Assembly (NCBI GenBank): GCA_034687125.1
Contig: JAQGBZ010000280.1
Span: forward strand, 1 to 64,000
Reading direction: 5' to 3'
Length of the DNA stretch: 64,000 nt
From: Neelides folsomi
Taxonomy: Eukaryota; Arthropoda; Collembola; Neelipleona; Neelidae
Shown: piece by piece, positions 1-10,419 of the stretch
Layout: the number at the start of each line of letters is the position of its first letter
Numbering within the stretch: position 1 is the first letter of the stretch
The notes under the pieces: model-generated
What the model was told of the DNA's origin: nothing
Database searches by the model: none
Seen by the model: the letters and a program-made list of their open reading frames with translations, nothing else
Program-made: the position numbers and the translations under genes

Positions 1-104
1 TTTGTAAACTTACAATACTAAAAAAATACATTGAATAGTCAAATAAGAGTATAATAAGAGTATTGTGGTAGCTTGGGTTTTAAATTAATTAAATTTTATT
101 TTAC

Positions 105-465
105 CAAATTTTTCACAAAGTCTGGTCAGTGAATTGACAATAATTATGTATTCTGATTGATGTACTAAAATATTGTAAAATAAACACCATCCTAAGAAGG
201 ATATTACCGTGTAAGTTAATCCATGAATTAATCTAATATTGTTTAATTTAGTGTTGGAAAAATAATAGAAATATAAAAGGATCAAACAATTTCCAATCCT
301 ATTGAGAGTTATGGCAAAAAATGCCAAATAGAACAACAGAGTTTTATATCTTGGTAATTTCGATATGCGTCTTTCTTTATGGCTAAAATTAAATGGTAAA
401 CAATAAAATTTACTTGCTAAATCTGCAATTCTAGAATAGTTGTCAATAGATGCAAAGGATAACAT
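105..465 (-). CDS. Chemoreceptor (gustatory-receptor-like), first exon only, gene cut by left edge
   Basis: First exon of a divergent seven-transmembrane chemoreceptor on the minus strand, about 120 residues from an ATG at 465. The donor is TTTG|GTAAAA at 105/104 (phase 1), and the next exon would lie beyond base 1. It carries two or three hydrophobic segments (LLFYLAFFAITL, ILLYFYYF, VISFLGWCLFYNIL) and ends CEKFG. The neighbouring gene at 981-2406 has a first exon of exactly the same length (361 bp) and donor phase, and both start MLSFAS and share the motifs FLGWCLFYN and RRxSKLxxYKT, so the two are tandem duplicates. The frame stays open to 513, but there only a GTG could start it, so I chose the ATG. 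A TATA box lies at 520-528. Family assignment rests on the complete neighbour. Ligand unknown. Confidence 0.75.
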
Positions 466-980
466 TATGAGTTCCTTCAAACTGAGCTCATTATAATATA
501 ATGGGACTCCCACTTGTGGTTTTATATACTTTATTAATAATATACTGCTGCAATTAATTATTAATTAATAACAATTAATATATTTATTTAATTGATTATA
601 ATTAATGTCTAACATCATATATTTAATTGAATCAAATATTGATACTTAAAAATAAGTATATGGTAGCTAAAAGTGCAGATAAATTAAACTGATTTTTAAA
701 CATCATATACAAGTATTATAGTTCTTGTTCTTTGTTTACATAATTTAATTGAAGTTTTTTGATTAGCATCTAATTTAAAATTAATTTCTAATCACAGATT
801 TACCATAGACTATGATATAAAGTATTGTATTTCAAAATTAAATTAGTGGTAACATTAAAAGTGAAAATTTTTACAAAATTGCTATTTACAGATATGCGTT
901 CCAATTAGTACTTTTATTACTAACTTCAATCATGATTCATGAATTATAAATTTCCTAATGTAATAGAAAAATTTTTATGA
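466..980. other. Spacer between the tandem chemoreceptors
   Basis: AT-rich spacer between the promoter of the left-edge chemoreceptor and the stop codon of its tandem copy. Apart from the TATA box at 520-528 I see nothing in it. Confidence 0.5.
520..528 (-). promoter_or_regulatory. TATA box of the left-edge chemoreceptor
   Basis: TATATAAAA on the minus strand, 55 bases upstream of the ATG at 465. The tandem copy has a TATA box at a similar distance, so this is probably the core promoter. Confidence 0.5.
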
Positions 981-2406
981 TTAATTCATATCATGGCTTC
1001 TATTAGTAACAATGATGTAAACTGAAGTCTCGGCACAAAAAGATAAAATGCTGAGCATCGTTGATTTGCTTAAAATAAAGAAATCGCCAATTGGCAATAT
1101 CATCTGTTTGGTATTGATTTTAAGTAACTGGAGATATTTAAGTTTCAACTTTAAATCTTCATGACGATTAATATGAGAAGTCAATTTATTAATTGCACAT
1201 TGGAAATAAACTTCAATGAAATTTAAACTTAAAGTTTCAACTTCGCCGTAGATTTTAAATCCCATACTTCCAAATATTGTATTTAATGTTTGAATGTAAA
1301 AAATAGCAGACATTACGGTGAAAGATAATTTGTGATGAAATAAAACAAATAGGGACATATAAGTTATTTCTAAATAAACAAACAAAAATAAAGCTGGTGG
1401 CATTAAAAATTTAAAATGGGGGATTGAAAATTTGAAAATCAAATAAATGGATTGATAAATTTTATAATAGCGCTCCAAATATAAATGGTTTCTAGAACTA
1501 ACATTAAGTATTTAAAATTATTATCATTTTACGAAATATTTTTAATTGAATTAATAGTATTATCATAATATTACATTTTTGTAAATTTAAATGAATGATC
1601 AAAAACTTACTTTGATGAGTATAAAATTAGTTTCTTACAATATCTCTTGATTGTGTTTGCAAATGAAATAAAAAATATCAGATAAATATTGATGTGAAAA
1701 ATTAAACAAATCGCTGCATAACTTTCAATGACAAAAACAATCCCAGATAGTAAATAACTATATTGATAAAAAAATTGAATTGAGTTGGAAGAATATGAAA
1801 CAAAAGGCTGTATAATTGTTGCCATAAAACAAAGGGGGATTATGAACATTTTACTCAGCCAAGTGATAATTTCAAGGCCGTCGTTGTATTTATAAATGTC
1901 GATATTAAAACTTGGCCCTTAAATTCAAATAAATAATATAGGCTTATTACATAGCTTACTTACATTAATTATTTTATGATCAGAATTTATTTTTTTAATA
2001 TTATAAATACTATTTTATAATGAATTTTATGAACATTCAATTTACCAAATTTCTCTGAAAGCCTGCATAGTGAATTAACAATAATAATGTGTTCTGATGA
2101 GTTGGTTAATAAATTGTAAAATAAGCACCATCCTAAGAAACATACCACTATGTAAGTTATTCCATAAATTAATTTAAGGAGCTTAAATTTTGAAGAGAAA
2201 AAATAATAAAAATGAATAGTCAGTAAAAAATTTCCAATCCTGTTGATCGTAACAGCGAAAAATGCAATGTAGAAAAACCATGTTTTATATTTTGATAATT
2301 TGGACAAACGGCGCTCCCTATGATGGTAAATAAATGGAAAACAATAAAATTTACATGCGAAATGAGCGATCATTGAAAAATTATCCAGCGAAGCAAAGGA
2401 TAACAT
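981..2406 (-). CDS. Chemoreceptor, gustatory-receptor-like 7TM protein, complete, 392 aa
   Basis: Three exons on the minus strand: 2406-2046, 1917-1611 and 1491-981. Introns are phase 1 and phase 2 with donors GTAAAT and GTAAGT. The joined frame is open for 392 codons and ends TAA at 981. Hydrophobic segments run through the protein (for example FFYIAFFAVTI, YIVVCFLGWCLFYNLL, YLLSGIVFVIESYAAICLIF, ALFLFVYLEITYMSLFVLF). The C-terminus, GDFFILSKSTMLSILSF followed by VYIIV, matches the end of insect gustatory/odorant receptors, but the usual TYhhhhhQF motif is degraded to TSVYIIVTN. The start at 2406 is supported by an in-frame stop just upstream and a TATA box at 2451-2457. It is the tandem paralogue of the gene at 105-465. 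Such proteins are ligand-gated cation channels of sensory neurons; the ligand is unknown. Confidence 0.85.
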
Positions 2407-2937
2407 TATAAAAATGATTTTAAGGAATTATACTATGAGTACTCATACTATTTTATACACGAGATTTATCTATCGATGATACACGTTAAAATTTAAACTT
2501 AGGTATTATAAATAAACTTAAATATAATTGAATTTATAAGTTAAACAGAATAATCATTAATCATATTGAAACAATTTTTCTCAAGTTAATTACATTGTCA
2601 ATATACATATTGTTGTTTGCCAAAAATTATTAAGGGCTATATGATTACCTTTTAAATTAAAATTAATTTTAAAACATAAAAGATAGTAAAGTTAAACAAA
2701 GACCCATTTAGAATAATAGAAATAATGAGCATTGAGTAAATTAAATTATATTTAACATAAACAATAAAATCCATTTAAACCACAAATGGCGTATTTAGTT
2801 AATAAATGTTAATTAATAAGCATATTATACTCCTTATAGTTTCGATACAAAATAATAAATTACCTACTATTTGAATTCGGCATTAATAAAAATCGAATAT
2901 TTTTTTACGTTAGGAATTGGGAATTCAATTTGTCTTA
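2407..2937. other. Spacer, AT-rich
   Basis: AT-rich spacer between the chemoreceptor promoter and the 3' end of the kinase pseudogene. Apart from the TATA box I see no gene or repeat. Confidence 0.5.
2451..2457 (-). promoter_or_regulatory. TATA box of the complete tandem chemoreceptor
   Basis: TATAAAA on the minus strand about 45 bases upstream of the ATG at 2406, leaving room for only a short leader. Confidence 0.5.
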
Positions 2938-4018
2938 TCACTCCGTCCAATCATATCGATAGCCAAGTTCATATCCACGCGACAAGAATAATCCCTTCAT
3001 GTCCCTTAAATAATTGTAATTTGGCGCTTCTTCGAACATCAAACCTCGAACATATATTAAATAGTCTGGAAACTCAATTGGCATTTTCTAAATATATGTA
3101 TACAAATACAAATATTTTAATAGGCTTATACTTATACACAAATACTATATAATTTATTATTATCATGTATTACTATATGGTATATTAATACATGTACAAT
3201 TATTTTATTAATATAATTTGTAATTGCTTACTTGGCACAACACTTCAATTGTAGTCTTCTCAATGTAATCTCGAAATTTATTGCTTTTCCATTTGTTGGC
3301 GTCTTCTTCCAACTTCATCCAAGGAAGATTTCCATTATTGAAATTTATACCACGCGATATTCATGCGCTTGCGTTCACCAACTCTAAAAATTTTAATTAT
3401 ATAATTTAACAATTGTGTGTGCTATTTAATATAAGTAATAATATTATATAATAAATAATCAAATAATAGTTAAAATTTATTAAATTTACAAGTTAGTTGT
3501 TAGTTTAATTTTAAAGTGTAAAATACATGAGAAAGAGAATGACCAAGCAGATCAGAGAGCACATTCAAATTTGGATTCATGAAAAAACCTTCATGAAAAA
3601 ACGTTTATAAAATGATAATTATAAAATTAGTCATACCAAACAAAAATCAATAATAAATAGAAATTAAAGTAAGATTAAATTGCGTACCTGACCAGTTCTC
3701 TTGTCTTTCGCTTGATATACTTTCCCTTAATTGAACAAATATATTTACAATAATTATCCATTGCAAAGTTAAATCTTGTAGCAAATTAGGGATCAGTAAA
3801 ATGAACTCACCGAAACCTCCGCGACCAATTACCTTTACAATCTCATATCTTTTATCATTTAGAGTTTGAGAATTTGACAGTCTTGGCCTAGGCTCCGTAT
3901 AGTTATCTATAAACTATAGTTAATTATAGTTATAGTTAGAAGATATTTTAACTATATAGTTATAGTTAACAGTTTTTTCAACTATACGGAGCCTGGGTCG
4001 TGACATAACTGAACCCAT
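2938..4018 (-). pseudogene. Casein-kinase-1-like protein kinase, decayed
   Basis: Minus-strand remains of a CK1-family kinase. The first exon starts at ATG 4018, is interrupted at 3893-3991 by a small transposon, and resumes with RYEIVKVIGRGGFG, the glycine-rich loop (donor at 3811, phase 1). The second exon, 3725-3688, continues the loop in phase as KVYQAKDKRTG. Then a degenerate piece near 3530-3600 reads DLLGHSLSHVF, which corresponds to the DLLGPSLEDLF motif of CK1. A piece ending at 3232 holds NGNLPW and TTIEVLCQ, and the last exon, 3087-2938, reads PIEFPDYLIYVR to YDWTE, the standard CK1 C-lobe end. The regions for the ATP-binding lysine, the HRD catalytic loop and the DFG motif are absent, and the NGNLPW exon has a TGA upstream in frame. 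I conclude that it cannot make an active kinase. Confidence 0.75.
3887..3997. mobile_element. Small inverted-repeat element (MITE) inside the kinase first exon
   Basis: A 99-bp element, 3893-3991, with perfect 12-bp terminal inverted repeats CTCCGTATAGTT / AACTATACGGAG and an interior of ATAGTTA-type self-complementary repeats. It is flanked by CCTAGG (3887-3892) and CCTGGG (3992-3997), which look like a 6-bp target duplication with one mismatch. The kinase frame before it (CGA CCC AGG) and after it (CCA AGA CTG) joins in register when the element and one duplicate are removed. With it in place, the minus-strand frame meets a TAA inside the element. It encodes nothing. The superfamily cannot be named from this one copy. 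Confidence 0.75.
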
Positions 4019-4830
4019 TCCCTGGGGGTGCTTGTCCTCTTTAATGTTATTTTACAGAACTTATTTCGTCTTAATAAGCTAGTTAATTAATCTGATTGTT
4101 ATTGATGTGGATGTTTGTTGTTTGTGAGCTTTGCGTAAATAGTCAAAATGCATTCCATTTTTATAATTTGTTTAATTACAATATAAATTACAAATTAATC
4201 ATTTTATGTAATTTAAATGTTTGATCATGAGTCATGAGCATTTGGGTAGGATAATTGTCTATATAATATTTTAAGACATTTAAGATTTTAACTTTTCTTA
4301 AATAAAATAGTTTAAATTTTAATTTATTAATGCATTTTATTCTAACTTAAGTACTTTTATTTAAATGGTATACAGGATGGGGAACTTAAAAAATCGACCA
4401 ATTTTCAAATCGAATTTTATTGTTCAATTGGCATCATCATCAATGAATAAATGTCGTGATTTTAAATTAGATTTTCCCATCAATGTAACCATTAAACATC
4501 TTTTCAAGTTTTCATAAACACTTCGGGTCAACCTACTATAAATCCATTATTAATTATTCAGCCTTGATTATTTGGTGTTTACTACTAATCAAATAATAAT
4601 CATAATTAAACTAACTAACTAACAATAAGTTCACTATATGAAATTGATATTTATATCATTTAATATATGCCATATACAACTACAACATATATGTTAGTAT
4701 TGTAACATACCATATAAATAAATAGGTAGTAGCTTAAACGCATAGGTACATTCTTAATATCTGTTAATGTTCAATAAATAAGGCTTTAATTAAATTTAGC
4801 TATAAAAGTATTCGTTTCATTTTTTATATG
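4019..4830. other. Spacer, AT-rich
   Basis: AT-rich spacer between the divergently oriented kinase remnant and the next chemoreceptor. I see no gene or repeat in it before the TATA box at 4832. Confidence 0.5.
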
Positions 4831-4831
4831 G

Positions 4832-4840
4832 TATAAAAGG
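4832..4840 (+). promoter_or_regulatory. TATA box of plus-strand chemoreceptor
   Basis: TATAAAAGG on the plus strand. The coding ATG is at 5119. A GT donor near 5008 (AATAATAG|GTACTA) and an acceptor at 5109 (CATTTTAG) suggest a spliced leader exon between them. An ATG at 4880 in that leader does not join in frame, so I treat it as untranslated or as an upstream ORF. Confidence 0.45.
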
Positions 4841-5118
4841 TGTTATTACAGTTTCTACCTAAATATTATATTTAAAAGAATGCCAGTGAAATTAAGCTTG
4901 ACATTGACAACGAAAATAATATCAAATTTAAGTTTCTATTCCTTTTATTCGTTTGCCGCTCATTGTCATAAATTTTCATTGATAGAACATCGAACATTCA
5001 AAATAATAGGTACTATTTATTGTATCATTGTAAATAAACACACACAATCTAATATAAATAATATCAAATTTTTTTCTCACAATATTCAATATTAAAATTT
5101 CATTTTAGCAATTTAAAA

Positions 5119-6585
5119 ATGTTGACCAAAACAGCTCTTAAAGTTGTTCATGGACAATTTGCCTATATGAATAAAATTAAAGTGATTCCCTTTGAATGTG
5201 TTGAAGTGACCAAAGAAGGGGAAACGAAATATGAATTTAAAACCACAAAAAGCAAATCGCGTCTTTTGATTTGGAAAATTTATTTCATTCTTAATTTGAT
5301 ATATGTAGCTCATGCAATTATCAAATTGGCATTTAGTGTCAAAAAGAAAGGCGTCCCTGTTTACGAACTTTCGGTCGATCTTGGAGCAACTTTTTGTTTT
5401 TATTATTTTGCAATTTCAAATGTAATGAATGTATTAACTTTTAAAAATGCTTCGAATATTTTAAATAATCTAGTTCGACTTGATTCATTCTTTGAATGTA
5501 ATTGTAAAATAATATAATTATATATTAATACATTTATAAATGTTATTTTGATTAACAAATACGTAATCAAATTAATGGCTAATTTCAAATTATTTCAAAT
5601 AAATTAAATAGCGAAATTTCCTTCTCCTAAAATGACGAATGAAAAACATGATTGGGTTTATCGTCAATTAATCTTAATTACGTTTGTTGAAGTTTCATGG
5701 AATTTTGCAATTTTATTTGTTGGTCTCATCGCTCCCACAACAGTTTGTTACCATTTTAATTTATTCCCTGAACATCTCTGGAAAGGAAACGATCCAAAAT
5801 CTTGGGCAATTTACATTTTAATATTTATATTTGGCCAAATTACCGCTCATTTCTCGCTTGTTAAACTTCTATATGATGGTTTTTTATATGTGGCATTTCC
5901 AGCCGTTTTGACTTATTGGTTAAAGAAATTGAGGTAAAGCATTAATTAATAAAATCATTAACAAGGTAAATAAAAATCAATAGTGAATCCCTGATTGGAA
6001 CATTTGTGAAATTAATTATTCATGTTATAATTATACATTTACTGCAGACGTGAACTTGAGGACGTAATTGAACAAAACAAGAAGGAAAATATCGAACCAG
6101 AAAAGAAAATGAAATTGATTGAATCGGCCATTGATTTAATTAAATATTATCGAATGGTTCGTTTACTCGCCGACGACTATAACATTATAACTTTTTATTT
6201 ATTTGCAACTGTTTTGCCCTTTTTTAGCACAGTCTCCATTTTCTTCATTTTCGCAGCTATTAAATTCTCATTGGTTCCTGACCCAATTGTCCATGCAATT
6301 TTATGCATTGGGTATGTGAGCTGCTTTGGACTGTTAACATTCATCTTTTACAAAATGGCTTTTGTCAAAATGAACTCGGGAAGTTTTGTTCGATTGGCTC
6401 GGAATAATAAATTGAATTATATTCCAAATTACAGAAAGAGTGCCATGTCTTTGAAAATCTTTGGGATTAGATTCGGTTCTGTTTATACAATTGATCTTCA
6501 AGCATATCTCACTTATTTGGTTCACATACTTTCGGCAATTGTAAATCTCCTTATTGCTTTCCCTGATAAAGTAACTGTAGATTGA
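5119..6585 (+). CDS. Chemoreceptor-like 7TM protein, complete, 412 aa
   Basis: Three plus-strand exons: 5119-5497, 5612-5933 and 6048-6585. Phases are 1 and 2, and the joined frame runs 412 codons to TGA at 6585. There are about seven hydrophobic segments: WKIYFILNLIYVAHAIIKLAF, DLGATFCFYYFAISNVMNVL, FVEVSWNFAILFVGLIAPT, WAIYILIFIFGQITAHFSL, YLFATVLPFFSTVSIFFIFA, HAILCIGYVSCFGLLTFIF and YLVHILSAIVNLLIAF. A charged loop (about 235-260) precedes the last third, as in insect gustatory receptors, where the C-terminal half is cytoplasm-facing and conserved. The canonical TYhhhhhQF end is missing, so this is a divergent lineage-specific member, and another multi-pass family is possible. A polyadenylation signal AATAAA lies at 6605-6610. 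Ligand unknown. Confidence 0.75.
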
Positions 6586-6810
6586 TTAAATCAAACTTAA
6601 TGTTAATAAACAAGCATTAAAGAAAAACAATCTGACTAGCGTTTTTTATACAAGGTGTTTGCATAATAAATACTAGCATGATGCATCAGTATTTCGATTG
6701 AAAATTTTGTAGTCAAATATTTTTTTGTGTTTCTTTCCATAAATAAGCGTTCATGAATACTAAAATTATGGTTTTAGTCTATTAAGTTTAAATGTCAAGG
6801 TAAGCAAAAA

Positions 6811-8985
6811 ATGTTTTCAATGTTTAAAAGCGTAAAAATTTTAAATTTTCTTATAAATCGTTGGAAAATGGAAAGGATGGAATTGAAAGATTCCGATGTC
6901 GACAATGTGGATCAAGGGATTGGAGCCGGAGATTCCAACAAAAATGAAATTGAAATTTGTAGAGATTTAGATGAAAATGAATGTGTTTCTGTAATCAATC
7001 CTTTAAACATCGTTCTGGTTAATAATTCAAATTCTTATAAAGTAATAACACTTTTTAATTGAGCATAAATAAGATAAAGTATATTTAGTTAATACCAATA
7101 CTTAAAGACTGAAAGTTAGTATAACTAAAAATAAAATACATAATGTATAAACGTAAATCCAAAACCTTATTAATGTACTTTTTATAGATTCAAGAAAGGA
7201 TCTTTAAGTTGTTGGATGACAAAGGTCTTTTAATTTGTCGATTCGTTTGTTCGGATTGGAAATACGAAGCCGACTTTGCAATCCAACAGAAAATGTCAAT
7301 AAAAAATGTGATCAATTTCTGTAATCGGGAAATGTCTTATTTCACATTCGTATTCGAACATTCCACGCTTTTGCACAACGCCTTCAAATTGGATCTCAAC
7401 CACATTGATTATGCCGAAGAGGGGGAGTTACTCACGTTTTGTTCAGTTGTTGGAGAATCCGTAAAATACCTTGACATCACGCGGCATTTAGTCACTTCAT
7501 TGCAAATCGAGCGGGAATATTATTTGGCAAACAGCACTCGTTTCATTTTCCTCCCGTTGGAATCCAATTTAATGGAGAAACTCCTTTTTGAACATTTTCC
7601 CCATTTGGTCGTTTTATTCTTCAACGACAGCGTGTACAAAATTGCCAACAAAGTCATTTTCAAGTCGAGGGGCCAAAGAGAACAATTGTTGCCTTCAATG
7701 AGGAATTTGACCTTTAATGACATTTGCGGGCTCTCAAGTATGGAAATTCTCGTTTCTGAAGAAATCATGAAGGTGTGTCCGAAGCTCAGAGTATGTCACG
7801 TATGGAGTATGTCTTGGAAGATGATTTGGACAAGAGTGACGGAATTGTTCAAAGAATCCTCAAATCAACTTCCAATTTTGCTCCAACAGTTTCTGATGTC
7901 AAGTTCGTTTTCGATTGGGCCATGGACTTTGATAATTTGTCAATCAATAATAAAAATCTATCAGAGTTTAATAATTTGAATCTCAAAAAATTAATTATGG
8001 AATCTCCATTAATGTAAGTAACTTAATAATTTCACAATAACAATAAATAATACATTAATTCTATTTTTCTATTCTTTAACATTAAAGCGGTTGGTTTTAA
8101 AATAATTTCAGGGCATATCCTTTGGCCCGTGAAAAACGTTTCAAATTTCTCAAATCTCACACACCGCTCGCAAAAACTCTTGAAGAATTGCGAATCAATT
8201 ATGATATCAACTGCCTTGAAGCAAGTTACCAAGAATTCAACGATCTCTAGGTTCATTCCAACCGGCTTCAAAAATTCACAACCTCGTTGACGCCCTTCAC
8301 TTCAACCATCCCACGGAAACCAGTAATCACACCTTGGAAAAATTTGAAAGTCTTCGCTACAAAGTTGAATTACATTGGAGATCCGTCAAGGAAATCGAAC
8401 GCTTTTTCAATTTTGTTAAAACCCTTGCTCCAAACCTGAATCGATTCCAATTGGAAATTTGTTGCTGCACTTATTGGACCATTGTCGACAAACAAACGCA
8501 AATCCTCTCTTATCCATACATCCTCTGGGTTGGAAACAAATAGAATTTGCCAAATTTCAGGGTCATTTTTAATTCACCGAAGGAATTGAAAAAGTTTAGT
8601 CCTGGAGCTGGAATGAACGATTTGGCTTCCCTTAAATGGGTCAAAGGACTCAGAAAGAATCATTTGGGACTTAAGTCACTGAAGGACTTGAATGATGAAA
8701 AAGGGAAGTTTACGATCCGAGAAATTACAAAATTTAAATTCGACCATCTTTCCCGGTTTCTCTTTAAAAGGCGAAGCCGAACGCGGGGTCGAATTCTTGG
8801 TCTGGTTGAAATCGGAGTTCCCGAAACATGAGTATTTGAAGAACTTAGTGGACATAGGAATGAGAAGCAGCGCAGTTTTAAGTATCATTCGGCCAAATTA
8901 TATGTTTGACATTTTAAATCATATCTACTATCAAATTGAAGGTTTGGTAATTACAACAGAAGCTAACAATTACAATATCATTTAG
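6811..8985 (+). pseudogene. F-box protein gene, broken copy
   Basis: Relative of the intact F-box gene at 14779-16872, with the same intron positions. Exon 1 is 6811-7017 and ends NPLNIVL with donor GTTAAT; exon 2 starts at 7188 with IQERIFKLLDDKGLLICRFV, a weak F-box; exon 3 starts at 8112. Exon 2 loses frame at about 7.79 kb, where the sequence matching the intact copy moves by one base. Exon 3 has a TAG at 8248, another frame change near 8270, a TAG at 8541 and a further frame change near 8745. Each segment still aligns with the intact protein (EEIMK, PYILWVGN / PFFVWVGN, SLKDLNDEKGKFTIREITK, FPKH). With five lesions I call it a pseudogene. Assembly error is an alternative for one or two, but not for all. 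Confidence 0.75.
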
Positions 8986-9293
8986 TGAGTGTGATAAAAT
9001 AATGGAAAAATCTCTGTGAACTCTAAAGTTTAAATGTTTAATTCAAGATAAATAATGTGAATAAAATACAAAATGAATTCTTAATTCGAATTAATTGTAT
9101 TGTAATCAGTCTGGCTTTAAATATTTTAATTGGAATTATTTAAAGTAACATCATTTTATAAGCTTTAGCTATGCTTTAACTAATGTTTAATATGACAAAT
9201 AATATTAGAAATTTCCTTGGTGTTTGTGGTTTTTACACGTAAACTAAATGGAGGATGAAAATAATAAAAGTAAAGTAAATATTCCACTTCATT
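8986..9293. other. Spacer
   Basis: AT-rich spacer between two converging transcription units. I see nothing in it. Confidence 0.5.
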
Positions 9294-9709
9294 TTATCGC
9301 TGAAATGTTCCAATAAACGTATCGCATTTTGGACAAGTGTGCTGAAATAAATAAGTTCAAAAAATCAAATTGCAAACTTATTAAATTGTAAATTATTAAA
9401 TTATTAACTTACAGTAGCATCCCTGCAGTCATTTGTGCAGCATGGGATGAAACAACATCCACACCTTTAATATAAAATTTGTAGTTATGCTAATTTATAT
9501 TAAAACTAGGGTTAAAACAAAAACATTAAAAATTCTTACCATAAGAATATTCCTACAACAGCTCCAACAATACATGCATGTCTTCCAGTATGATATTTCA
9601 CTTTGGTAATAATAAATCCATTACAATGAGGACAATTTATTTGGATTTTTGTTGGACCTACTTTAACCGCCATTTGCATCTGGACTGGTTGTTGTTGAAT
9701 GACTTTCAT
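9294..9709 (-). CDS. LITAF-domain protein, 89 aa
   Basis: Small zinc-binding membrane-associated protein on the minus strand in three exons: 9709-9540, 9464-9413 and 9341-9294 (phases 2 and 0, with good GTAAGA and GTAAGT donors). After a short Gln-rich N-terminus (MKVIQQQPVQM) comes CPHC at residues 26-29, then a hydrophobic stretch HACIVGAVVGIFLW with GCCFIPCC following it, and finally HTCPKC near the C-terminus. This is the split zinc-ribbon and membrane-inserting helix of the LITAF/SIMPLE domain, which occupies nearly the whole protein. Known relatives sit on the cytoplasmic face of late endosomes and lysosomes. The usual proline-rich N-terminus with PPxY motifs is absent. The exon joins are consistent and I am confident of the family; the specific function is unknown. 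Confidence 0.9.
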
Positions 9710-10419
9710 GTTTAAAATTTTTAAAAAAATATTAATATTGGGATACTCTTATAAGTCAAAATGAATCAGCATTTAAGCCAATTTTATATTAAATATTAAG
9801 TTAAGTATGTAGTTTCACAGTCATTATTATTTATTAACTGATTCAATGAATGAAAATATTTTATTTTATATGGATGTATAAATCATAGAATTCAAGAATA
9901 TATCCATTTATGGGCTGTGGTTGTGGTTTTTCAATTTTGTGACTGCGTCTGAGTTGGTCAATTTATTATTTTATGCAAATTCAAAGTATAAATTATTAAT
10001 CAAATTAACCAATATTATTTTTATATTCATATACGGAAAATTAAAATATTTTATTATAAGATTCAAAGTTCAATGTATTCAAAATGATGATTATTTTACT
10101 TTTCCTTCAATTATATCGTTTAAAATAAAAAATTCGTTTAATGCAATTTATTTATTAATTTTATTTATTATTTTATAAAATAATTACTAGCATTAATGTT
10201 ACAAAGACGAACGTAAATTATAATAATAGATGACACTTTTAAATAATAAACAACATCTATTATTAAGTATTATATCTAAAGGCATTGATATCCATATGCG
10301 AAATAAAAATTACATACTTAACCATATACTCTATTGGTATTTATGCAAATAAAAATAAATACCGGTAAACTAAATGCTTATGTTAAATAAATGTACAAAA
10401 TATAGTATATTATGAAAAT
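9710..10419. other. Spacer, very AT-rich
   Basis: Very AT-rich spacer. An open frame at 9921-10178 on the plus strand lacks an ATG and looks like low-complexity hydrophobic translation of AT runs, so I do not call it a gene. Confidence 0.5.

Noticed and set aside
466-513. N-terminal extension MGVPLYYNELSLKEL of the left-edge chemoreceptor
   Set aside because: It would start at GTG, and the tandem copy has an in-frame stop in the same stretch, so the ATG at 465 is preferred.
2871-3152. 93-aa plus-strand open frame
   Set aside because: The opposite strand here carries the CK1 C-terminal exon 3087-2938, which has clear family motifs; the plus frame is its shadow and lacks features.
9921-10178. 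85-aa hydrophobic open frame
   Set aside because: No ATG start; AT-rich low-complexity translation with no family pattern.
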